Assembly (NCBI GenBank): GCA_964023275.1
Contig: OZ029914.1
Span: forward strand, 51,042,530-51,106,529
DNA length: 64,000 nt
Origin: Norana najaformis
Lineage: Eukaryota > Annelida > Clitellata > Crassiclitellata > Hormogastridae
Direction: 5' to 3'
Made by a program: the position numbers and the translations under genes. The notes beneath the pieces are model-generated. The model did no database searches, was not told where the DNA came from, and was given only the letters and a program-made list of their open reading frames with translations. Below, piece after piece: positions 34,962 to 45,239 of this stretch. Each line of letters opens with the position of its first letter. Position 1 is the stretch's first letter.

Positions 34962-35934
34962 CGAGACAGAACTTTCACTTATAGTGACTCACATGACTCA
35001 TCTAACTTTGCACTCTAGACTTCTATACGATCTATTTCATTACGAAATGAAACCTGGCTTTTGTTTTATTATTCTTATATCCGATTCGCTTTATGGCCAG
35101 CGAACTGTGGGCAATCGACGGTAATCTAAATTAAGTTATTTCATGGCAAAGCAAAAGTAGGATATAAAACCCTCTGATTTTAGGACTGGTGAATGTGAAA
35201 GATTTCTCCAAACTTTGGCTTATGCTTATTTTATTTTATTATGATAACCTAATGACACTTAATGACAGCGATATGCCTAATGAATTATAATGTTCCTGTA
35301 TTTATTCTAGAGTGTCAATACCTATGTGTTCAGACTTTGATGATGCAATTGATTGTTGATTGTCCATATTTGATAGCTGAAAGTCGGAGATTAGCATTCG
35401 TTTGCATTGGTCGCACTTTTTAAGGCAGAGGAGATCTATATTCTTTATTAATAGTGTTTACTATTTTATAGGAGCGTTGATTAGGCCTATATTCTCAGTT
35501 TGCAGCTGAATATAAAGAATTTTGTAAGCAAAAGTTTAATTATATGAAATTTGTATTATACCACAATATCTTTAAGACTAAGATTCTTGTAATGAAAGTG
35601 TTAATATTTATGAAGACAAAGTTCAATGTACTAGTCTAAATAATGGTACAGTCTTTAAGAAGAAAAAATTACCAGCAAACAGACAGTGCTCGTAAATTGT
35701 GTACTTTGGTAATCTATTTGCCAATTGTCACTGGTCGTTGATGCCTCATGCATTCGCATCGTAGGATTCCCATGAACAAGGGTTCGGTATCTGGCCCCTG
35801 TGCCGTGACGGTGACATCAGTTGCAAGTGACTGGATTCCTTGAATTGTAGTCATCAGTATCGTCTGTGTTGAATTCGATCCTCGAACGCATGATTTATTG
35901 ATGTTTAGCAAATAGTTTTATGAATGTGAATGTA

Positions 35935-36090
35935 AATATAAATGTAAATCTCAGAAATTTCTCAGCGCCATACAAGAACCGCGTCAGGCAGATCAGTTTA
36001 TCATCAGCGCCCATATGAAAGAAAGCCTGCAAGAGCCATGGGTTGTCTGGTCAGTTTCTGAGCAAGGTCAGAATCCGGAGGAAGATGAAA
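35935..36090 (-). repeat. Dispersed repeat family Y, copy 1
   Basis: TTTCTCAGCGCCA, ACCGCGTCA, GAGACCAG-like and GTCAGTTTC...GGTCA...CCAGAATG-type blocks match 50885-51050 in the same order. Reversed, it ends in a GGCGCTGAGAAATTT motif like a LINE 3' tail. Confidence 0.45.
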
Positions 36091-36139
36091 GCCAAGTCAA
36101 GTCAATGTTTATGCGGTTTGTGTATTATTGTTATTATCA

Positions 36140-36250
36140 AGATTTTGTTATTATTAATTAATTAATTATTAATATTAATTAGTAACTTCTATCGCGCCGA
36201 CGTCTAATGCACAAATCGATGGCGCACCAAGGCCAAGCCGCAATGAGATC
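36140..36250 (-). mobile_element. CR1/Rex-like LINE 3' tail
   Basis: Reversed, it reads TTGGTGCGCCATCGATTTG, GTGCATTAGAC, GCGATAGAAGTTACTAATT and then a TAATTA tail. This matches the 3' end of the LINE at 59390-59850. No coding part remains. Confidence 0.55.
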
Positions 36251-37119
36251 AGCCCACAAGACAGAGAGGCAGCTACAGTGTATAAACAATTTGAGAAAGG
36301 CAAATTTTAAATTGAGAACAAAATGACACAAGTAAATGAACTAATATTGCTATTGCCGGGCTTGCGCTTACGTGAGAAGGCCCTTCAGCCTTCGGGCTTC
36401 ACTATTGAAAAGCTGCTTTTAGACATTCATGCCTGAAGTTTCACGCATATGATCTTCTATGGCTGAGGCCTGATCTTGTGTCAATCACTCATGATCAATT
36501 CTTCCCACGAGAATACCAATTTGTAGAAAACAGTATTAGACCTATGCCATTTGGACAAACTAATTGGAATATACAGCTTAATCGTTACACGCAGAACTGT
36601 CTTTCATGCAATCTAGGTTACGACAAGAATTAACACATCGTTGTTAACTTTCTTACATAATTATAATTGCTAGTTTAAATACCTACCAAACCAGTTGTTC
36701 CATGACAGTTGTGTTGTAACCTCATTTCTAAATAGCGACACCCGGAACGACACAGACAGTCAATCTTTATATTGCTTAACGCCAACAGTACACATCATGT
36801 GAAGTCATGATATAAGAACATGCGTTTGTCTTGTTGCTAAATCTGTTGCACCAATGGTATTGATTTTGTCTAAGTTCACTTCAGCAGACTTAGGCAAACA
36901 TGATCACACTGCAACTGTTTTGGAATTTTAAAATAGACCCACCTGTTCATATTGAACGTTTGACATTGCTAAAAATCAATCTGTTTGTATTTTGCTGGGA
37001 ACCTCAGTCATGCAGTCAGTTTGGATATTTCAGACAGTGACTGTTACATCATCTATTCGTGAAGCAAACCTTGAAGATTGTGTTCACGGGTTTACATATG
37101 GTATGGTCGACACTTGCTG

Positions 37120-37290
37120 TGTACGTATGTATGGATACATGTATGTACGTATGCATGTATGTATGTATGCATTCATACATACGCACATGCATACATACAT
37201 GCATCTATCCATACATAAATATATACATTGATACATACATACACGCTTGCTTACGCACAAACATATGTACATGCATCCATCCATACATAA
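37120..37290. repeat. (ATGT)n/(ATAC)n microsatellite
   Basis: ATGT units change to ATAC units in the middle, giving a partly self-complementary array. ORFs rich in Cys, Met, Tyr and His here are repeat translations. Confidence 0.85.
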
Positions 37291-37419
37291 AAAACATACA
37301 GTACATACAGGGGTACATACTGTACATGTCATTTCGTTCTCCGCTTAAGACTTTTTTTAAAATTTGCTTATACACCATAGGCTGTCTCTCTATTGTGATG
37401 GACAAAGCATCTGAATATT

Positions 37420-37500
37420 GAACTGATTGTGGTTCTGGCTTTGGTGCGCCAACGGTTCATGCCTTATGTATAAGACATGGGCGCCATAGAAGTTACAATT
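37420..37500 (+). mobile_element. Short LINE/SINE-type tail
   Basis: GGCTTTGGTGCGCCAACGG, GCCTTATGTATAAGACATG and GGCGCCATAGAAGTTAC follow the order of the LINE tail at 59730-59810. Confidence 0.45.
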
Positions 37501-38079
37501 ACACTTACATCTGAACATTTGTATTGAGCCTTCGAAGAACCTCTCAAGAGATAGATAAATGTAGGAGTCATATATAAGCACTTCTTATGTTTTGCTTGTG
37601 AAAACTCCTTAAGGTTATGACCATAATTGCTGTCAAATCAAAACTGAAATCTTGTAATCCCTGACTTTGGGTTTCCCAGTGAGGCAGGCATGCCACGTCT
37701 TCATATGCAAAACGCGGCAGCAGTTGCTGTGCACGCTAACCGTTTAACATATCAATACCCGGCCTTCTATTTTTATAGGCAGACTGGCTAAATATTGTGT
37801 CGTTTGTTGACCCACTTCGGTGTTATAAAAAGGCGTATTCCTACCTTGCAATACATTCAATGTATGTTATCTATGTTTAGGAAATAGAAAGAGTCTTTTA
37901 CACTGTGATTTTTCACTTTAGGAGACCTAGATAAACATTTGCCCATTTTTAATAAAAGCTGAGAATATTGCCATCGCATATCTCGCAAAGGATGTCAACA
38001 CCCGAAAACTCAAGAAATAACCAGTCAGCTGTGAGGCGCACAGAAGTTCAAGGTTTGATTACTAGTATAAGATTTAAAC

Positions 38080-38215
38080 AACGCCACATGTAGGACATAT
38101 GAAACTCATATGGAGGGATTTCCGTTTGGGCTTTGTATGGGGTCATGTGTCGGACGTATGAAGCACATATCGGAATAATGTCGTGGACTTAATGTCCTAC
38201 GTGTGATGATGCTGT
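38080..38215 (-). mobile_element. CATATG-rich palindromic MITE, copy 1
   Basis: The ends read CAACGCCACATGTAGGAC and, inverted, GTCCTACGTGTGATGATGCTG. In reverse, GGAAATCCCTCCATATG...CCTACATGTGG matches 60310-60350. It is non-coding. Confidence 0.5.
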
Positions 38216-39165
38216 TGGGGAAGATTTCTGGCGTTCATGTCTATGTTTTGGTTTAAAAAATATGTTATCTTGTTATGCTGATATTAACACGCGTTCTTAA
38301 GCTGCGACGGTCTTTTATAATTTTTCCAATGGAGAGCCAGTGTACAAATTCAAAAACAAAGCAAAATGTTGACATTTAGAAGTGTAAGTTATGACCAGGG
38401 CGAGCAAACTCTGAACTCTTTAGATTTAATTATTTCTTACCTTTGTGAGAAATGTGTTTGTCTCTTGTCGACATTGTGATACCAAGATGTGTTGGGTATG
38501 GGAGGCTTAATTCAGCGATTACTGTGGAATCAAAAATGCGCTATAGCATGGCTGTGATCAACAAATGGCATGGTGCAATAAAAAACGACTAAATTTTATG
38601 TCGACCCAGTGCAGTGGTATTTCATGTATGCAGAATGTAAAAGGTGGAATAAGAAACAAGAGGGCAGATAATGATTAAACTGACTTTCCTCAACATTGGT
38701 AAGAACTGTGAACGACAGGCTAAGAGTAAAGATTGGGTGGCATTTCAGGTATAACATTACAGGACAAAAGGCTAAGACAGGAAAATTTCACCCTACAGCT
38801 TTAATCACTCACTGGCTCGGCGTTAAAATAAAGGCCTCTTATAATAGTGGATTTCTACTGTATAAACATTGCACTGTAGCCGTCAAAATCGCCTAAATTC
38901 AATTCCCATTCCAAACTCCAAATTCCACTGCTAGCATCAATCATTCAGGATTTTCAAAGAGTAGCAGTGGTTCGCGGTCATCTAGCTTCCCATTCACTGT
39001 GACAAAAAAAAACTGTCAATTCCCACAAATGCTCGTTCAACCCTGTCCTTGATACTATTTCTATCTCCTCAACTGATCAAGGCATATTTATTGAGCACAA
39101 ATATGAAGAGAAATATAATTGTGATGAAAAATATATTTATCTAAGACAATCTTTAATTTTTAAAG

Positions 39166-40077
39166 CAGCTGGAAATGAAGACCCAGCTTTGAAACGCGAA
39201 AATGTATTGAGGCAAGAAAATGCAACTATTTCAGGTAAGCATTTCTTTTATAACTTTACCAATTATCTAATAAATACTGTAGCTCTAGGAATCGCCGCAA
39301 TTCTAAGCTAATGTTCAATCTTCTATAACACCATCATGAAAATGCTGTAAGCATCAACTGATGGCACTACCAAATAGAATTGCAATCCCGTCAGCTCCAA
39401 GGGTCAGTTCAATGAAACAGAGACCGTCTAAGGAGGATCAGCACATTGAAGCAAAAAGTCTTAAACCGAGAAGAGAAGGATATCGAGGATACAGAAGAGC
39501 GATCAGTTTGCACAAGTGCAGTGCAGAACGGTGGGCCAGCAACAGAAAACTACCTACTGCTAAGGGCATCCATCCACCAGTCTAACAGCATGGTTCTTGG
39601 CTGTGGCTTTCTTTTCCTCAATTCTTCCTTCAAACATTTTATCTAGGAGTAAATTCACACAATATATGTGACCGATCCAGGTAATGTGCCTCTTCTTTAA
39701 TCGTAATCGTAGACTCGAAATTTCTAAAGCTACTTAAAAGCTAAGCGCAGGGCACCAGCTTGTTCATGAGCGCTACGTCAAGTCAGTGGGGCTGTTCAAA
39801 GATGCCATGTGAAGAACCAAATCCGGTTTTCCAGGAGACCAGAGAGAGGAGGTTAGGGTGGGTTGTGTTTAAGCTGAGTGAAATGTGAAGACAGGGGATT
39901 ATAACTACCGGTGTTCTCTCTTCTTGCAGCTGATTTTGGTTACTTTCCTCTATGCCCGAATGTCCTAAATAAATCACACTAATATTTTTTGCGTAATAGC
40001 AACGCTGGAACGTGAAAGAAACCAATGGACTGACGAAAAACGTGATTATGACATCAAAATATCCGAGTTAGAATCAG
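39166..40077 (+). pseudogene. Orphan coiled-coil exons of an R-type gene
   Basis: Two exons, 39166-39234 (23 codons) and 40000-40077 (26 codons), are symmetric phase 1 with good acceptors and donors (G|GTAAGC, G|GTAAAAC). They code charged helical peptides (ALKRENVLRQENATIS; ERNQWTDEKRDYDIKISELE) like the coiled-coil exons of R2 and R3. No RING, transmembrane or NHL exon was found that would belong only to them. They may be the remains of another R gene, or alternative 5' exons of R4. An L2-like tail lies in the intron between them. Confidence 0.45.
39690..39930 (-). mobile_element. L2-like LINE 3' end
   Basis: Reversed, it contains SLNTTHPN and WKTGF-type codons, then GCGCTCATGAACAAGCTGGTGCC and a GATTACGATTA tail. 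The same order occurs at 62140-62440. Only the C-terminal stub and 3' UTR are left. Confidence 0.6.
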
Positions 40078-40359
40078 GTAAAACAGGCAAACTAAATATA
40101 ATTTTTCCAATACCCCTTTAAAATTATTCTTGTCAGAACATAGATAAGCGTTTCCCTCTTTTGAATTGCAGCTGTGCAGGAAGTATTGCTGTTGCGAGAC
40201 ATTAGCACAAAATTTCAAGGATCTCTGAAGCATTAAAATGCAACTTCTGATTTGCCTACCTTCTATCATCGGTCCCAAATGATTTAGAGTGAGAGTATCA
40301 TAATTCTAGAATATAAAGGCTATCCGATCCTTTTGCATTTTAAATGGTAAACAGTGGTC

Positions 40360-40590
40360 AGTTCAACAGATAGCTTGATCTGTAATTCAACTGTTGCGGG
40401 TTCGAGCCTGCCGAGCGGACTTCGTGTAACGACCATAAAAACGTTGTTTTCGCACACGTCTGCCTCTGTCGCAATGCATTAGAATTTGGTACCGGATTGA
40501 GCTTGGAAGTAAACAGCAAGTCCTACGCTGCATTGGCCCCGTGTTCACAGTCGGCTGAAAGGCATAAGAGTAGGAAATGTTCCAGTATGG
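40360..40590 (+). mobile_element. tRNA-derived SINE, family S1
   Basis: A B-box GGGTTCGAGCC follows a TGGTCAGTTCAAC-type A-box region. Downstream blocks (GTGTAACGACC, GTAAACAGCAAGTC, GGCTGAAAGGC...TTCCA) match 25800-26060. Confidence 0.6.
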
Positions 40591-41064
40591 TATGTGGGAG
40601 ACTTTACCTTAGTTCATTTATTAACAATCAACATTAAGAAATCTACTGTGGCAATTTAACTGACCGCGCTAAAATTATATCAAGGGTCTCTTGCTAAAAC
40701 GGCTAATTCCTTCCTTGCTCTTCATCGTTAAACTGTTGTCGTAATAAAATTTAAATGAATCTGAAAACATAGCGAAATTTGCTTTAATAATCATGTAAAG
40801 GTCAATAAATCCGCATGAAAGCCTCTACGTGAGCAATGCACTGCTACAAGTAACTTTTGATAAAAGCACACGCCAGTAAGAGCAGAAAAAAGCCTATCTG
40901 GTGTCATCTGCCACTAGCATACATTTCCAGACATTCTTTGACATTACTTTTAAAGTGTCAGGTAAGGCCGCGTAAAGCAATTACGCGTAAACCTAGAGCA
41001 GCCATGGGAGAAGCGGTCATATAGCTGAGGGATCTATTGGAATACTAGCAGTCTGTTGGCGAAC

Positions 41065-43560
41065 ATGTCACACCATCAGTATCTTCGTGTTATTTTTACG
41101 CTAATAATTCAGGTTGTTTTTTCCACAGATCGTCATTGTGTTTTTTGCTGCGTTATGCTGCCCATTATAATCACCTTTGTTGCGATTGGTACCAGCTTAG
41201 GTAAGTCAATTTTGCTGCTGTTGTTTAAGTTTCATTCTGCACTTCGATGTAGTGTTATAATGCCTTTGCATTTACGGCAACGTTTGTAGTATACCACTGG
41301 GGTCTATAAACGTTGCCCTAACTGCAAAGGCATTATAACACTACACCGAAGTGCAAAATGAAAGGTGCCGAAAAAGATTGGTTGTCTCATGTATAGGTCA
41401 CCCCGAAATGACGGTTAGAAAAATGAACTCAATTTCAGTCAGGTTGATTAATCCCAGTGTCTCTGAAGCAAATTGAACATAACTGTGCGATAGAGGGACG
41501 GAGACTTGACTATTTAGCGCTCTTACGAAGTGCAGCTTGTTCTGCTGCGTCTTTGAGTCAAATAGATTTCAGACGAAAATCTGACACTGCACAAGTGTGG
41601 ATTTTGGTCACATTCCTAGCAACATATTTGTCGGATGACGACAGGTCGCTTTCTATCATTACCCAGATTTCCGCAAGGCTCTTCATAGCTCGGAATATAA
41701 ATCTATTGAATAGCTTTCCATACGATGTCGTACACGGCACAGTGTCGGCTGGAATGTCCAGTATACCAGTCCATGATGCCTTCTTGGATTAGCTGTCGTG
41801 CCACATTATCATTATTATTATTGTTGCTCTTGCTATAACTCTGATGTGAAGGACTAGAAAGGTTCTCTTAGGTCAACATTTTTCTTTTACTATGGGTAAA
41901 ATAAGCGTTCACCTCACGGCTACTATAAATGTATGCACGTATGGAACCATAAGATAAGCTGAACAAAATGGTTTAAAATTAAAAAAAACTTACTGTAGAA
42001 CCTGATATGGCTTTATGTTTTTCCTTCTGAAAAGCACCGAAGATCCAAAAGTGGGTTCTCACAACAGACTTCGCCTACAAATGGGAACACAGAGAAAGGG
42101 GGCTGATTCGCAGAATCTCCGACCTCTCAGGTCAATCTTGTAGCTTGTAATTTTTAATTTTAATTGTAATTACAAATTTATACCGCGCAGCTTCAAGAAA
42201 ACTTAAATTAATCAGTAGCACTATCGACAGGAGCCTAAGTGAAGTTAAATGTCACTAAGAACAGGCGGTTCATCATTTAGCATGCAATGATCAGATAGCT
42301 GAAAAAAACCTTAGTGGTTGGTTTCCGCACACAAGCAAAGGCAAACCAACAGATTTCTATCCAGAGTTGCCACAGTCGACATCATGTTCGGAGTTCCTGG
42401 ACCGCGTTGCATCGAGGATGAGAAAAGACAGACGACATGAGCTCCTTCTCCTTCCTATGTCTTTATTTCGCCAGTTTTTGAAGACAAGATATCTTATCGA
42501 TATCTTGTGTAGCTAGGCTGGGAGCACCTTTGAGGAATTTTCTTGAATAGGCGTTATATAAATGTGCAATTACAGATTAGAAATTACAAACAACGTCTTG
42601 TTAAAAATTTCAGCACGGGCTGAATACAAAGACAATCCTGAATTGATACACAACACTACGACCTATGGTGCGCTCAGTGCAAACGAGACAGTTATGGCGT
42701 TTACAGTTCTCTACGACAGAGTTTTCGTAATACACAAGGGTAAAGCTACAATGGAAGTCTACGATTCTACGACATTTCGTTTCTTAGGCCACTTGATTGT
42801 CATAAGCAAATTTGCATGGCCATTCTATAAATTTATCAGCGGGATTTCGACAACTTTAAAAGAAAAGCTGGAATACAGATTCATTTGGCCATATGATGTT
42901 ACTTCTAGCGAAAGAGATAAATGTGTGTACGTCTTCGATGTAAAACGCGCGGCGTCACTAGGAATGTTCTACAAAATTGATTATAATGGCGTTATAGTTA
43001 CAACATGGGAAACACCTGCAGCCAGTGATAAAGGTCACATAATGGTCACTTATGATTTCAACATCATTTTGGCAGCTCATTCCAGTAACAAGCTGATAGA
43101 ATACACAACAGATGGACTATTGATTCGTGAAATACAGCTTCAACGAAGCACAGGAATTGTTAATGCCTTTGTCGCCTCGAAAGTTCCTTCAGGCGATTAT
43201 ATCGTCCTCGGTTTCGATGAGTTAAGCAACAGACGCTTAGTTCAAATAGATGTTGATGGAAATCTTTTACGGTATTTAGTTCAGCAAACAGAAGCATCAA
43301 GCCCACTCGCCTCACCCTCCTATTTGCATGTAGACAAATCCGGATTAATATTAGTTGGCGACTTTATGCATCGGATCGTTTTGACAAACTCTGCACTGGG
43401 TTTTCAAAAAGAACTCATGTCACTTCATGGTAAAGTGCAAGGAATTTTTGTGTACATATATCTACATGAAATATCAGGTCAACTGTTCTTGTTGCAAAGA
43501 GATTGGAAAAGTGAAAGAAACGCACAACGTGATAGAATTTTGGTCTATGGTGTAAAGTAA
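41065..43560 (+). CDS. R4: transmembrane coiled-coil NHL protein without RING
   Basis: Exons 41065-41200, 42035-42130 and 42614-43560 (TAA) join in phase 1 to about 392 residues. The first exon is open from the ATG at 41065 and codes a hydrophobic segment (MLPIIITFVAIG) ending SLG, like the TM exon of R3. An upstream exon could instead splice to the acceptor at 41131. Exon 2 is helical and charged. The last exon codes an NHL-like propeller of about 315 residues with KDNPEL near its start, matching R2, and two N-x-T sequons. No RING is seen within 3 kb upstream. If the ATG is used, it is a membrane-displayed propeller without ligase activity. The NHL call rests on similarity to the R1 and R2 propellers and blade-like V/D/G patterns. 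Confidence 0.65.
41230..41364. mobile_element. Foldback element (long hairpin) in R4 intron 1
   Basis: About 60 bases starting TTTCATTCTGCACTTCG are complementary to the 60 bases ending CGAAGTGCAAAATGAAAG, with roughly five mismatches and a loop of about 10 bases. It lies 30 bases after the TM exon. A MITE is most likely; if transcribed it would form a long hairpin RNA. Confidence 0.75.
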
Positions 43561-45239
43561 CACTAATGATGTGAGTCTTGCTACCTTGCTCATTGGAGAT
43601 TAGTTGGAAAATATTGAACATTGGATGACGGGCGTTATTTTCGAAACTAAATAAACTCAGAATTTGTATAGCTTGTAGTATGATTATTGCACTGAACTGG
43701 GGAAAGTATATAAACTGGAAGACTCTACAGTACAAATTTAAAAATTCGTGCTTTATGTTTTCTAGATGCCGTGCATTTAGGCCTGTACACATACATTCGC
43801 ATTTTTCTGGTTGTTTTCTGCACCAGTCATCAAAGTCTATTTCAGTTGAGATTGTCTCATTCTCGATTTCACTCTTCCCTTAATGTTTTTCTTCTTCCAA
43901 ACTGCCCAACTTAATTTATGCTCGGCTTGTTCTGGTTCCAATAAAGAAATGTTTGTAGTTTAGGAGGAAGGAAATCTGTCTCTGATTAGTCATATACTGT
44001 GAAGGGATTATCTCTAAACAACCATGATGGAAAGAAGAAAACAAGAGGAAGGCCCAGAACGATACCACTGCCCAATGATTAGCGGATGCAGCAGTAGAAA
44101 TGAAGATGTCGACTGCTGTAAAGTGTAGCTTTTAAGAATTAGAAACTTGCCCAAGGCAGAGCACCTGAAGAACATATGCTTTAATGTTGCGTTTATCTCT
44201 GGATATGTTAACCTGGTCTCGATGGCCTCTGATGTAAAGTAAGACTAATGACTGGACATGGCCATAGGATTGTGTTAGTTCATGCGTTGCACAATAAGAT
44301 AAAGACGCCACAGAAGTCTCCACAGTTGATTATATCTTCTAGAAGCCAAAAACCTAAATCAACTTTTTGTCTGAATAATTGTGCTAATGCCAAGAAATGG
44401 TTAACAGAGAAGAATTTCCTTTCAGTTAGGTCTCCTTAGTTACAGCAAAGGGATAAAAGACCAACTGAATCAATCATTCGATGAGCTTCCACTGGCTCAG
44501 CTGTTAGTCTCACCCTAACCCAAGTCTTTTCTCACAGTGTCCCACCTTAATTGAATTCAATCGCTTGACAGTCTTTAGTATTTTATGGCCCCTGTTGGTC
44601 AGATTATGTAAGGTTTTCTTAATTTTGCAAACGGTCGGAAGATATGTTTCCAGCTACACTCGATATTGACTCTGATTAGGTATTTGAATCCACATGGGCT
44701 TAACCATGTAATAAACAACATCAAAAACCATTCACTGATTGCTTATAGCATCTTTTATTACAGCACAGTTACAATACTCAGTTGAGTAATTTAGTCATGG
44801 TTAGAGTTAAGTAAACAATTTTATTGATGCATAGGTCAAAAATGAAAGTTCTGTTGTTACCTGCACTGGCCAAAGGTAGACTAAAGGCACTAGTAATACA
44901 AATCTTCAACTGTGAGAAACAGCTGTACAATAAATGTCAGTGAACCATCATATTCATTATTAAACGTATCTGCCCCTCGCCCTGCATTATGTTACCTAAA
45001 GGTTAGAACTACAGCAACTAAGTACATGCGTTGCAGCAGCTTTCTATGCACATGCATAAGTTTATATAAATACGACGGGTATTTGCACTTTAACTAAAGC
45101 TAAAACGTCAGAACTTCCACCATTTCAATCGCTAATTAATGTCCAATGAAAACACTGCATCGTTCAATGTAAAAAAAGCTGCAGACTTGGAATATGTCGG
45201 ATTAAACGGCATCACAGATTGTTGTCGTCTTCACGGTTG
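43561..45239. other. Intergenic, R4 to M2 (tail to tail)
   Basis: I see no gene, array or clear mobile element, only short unsupported ORFs. Confidence 0.45.
43650..43655 (+). terminator. Candidate poly(A) signal of R4
   Basis: AATAAA lies 90 bases after the R4 stop. A second AATAAA is at 43940-43945. Confidence 0.4.

Larger units (their letters stand above)
26190..35312 (+). repeat. Segmental duplicate of 1-4555 (gene A block)
   Basis: The sequence from 26190 follows the window start base for base with scattered changes (both read ATTCTG...GAGACA...CCAG...AGTTTCACAAG). The match resumes after insertions and runs through the Ig exons, introns and 3' flank to about 35312. The length difference comes mainly from a 2.6-kb transposon and about 2 kb around the repeat exon. 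The left end of the duplication lies beyond the window. Confidence 0.8.
34962..39165. other. Intergenic, gene B to orphan coiled-coil exons
   Basis: No gene was found. It holds repeat family Y (35935-36090), a LINE tail with an AT-rich repeat (36140-36250), a microsatellite (37120-37290), another LINE-type tail (37420-37500) and a CATATG-rich MITE (38080-38215). Confidence 0.45.

Noticed and set aside
41457-41792. Open frame of 111 codons in R4 intron 1
   Set aside because: No recognisable domain and no splice context; probably chance or an old unclassified repeat.
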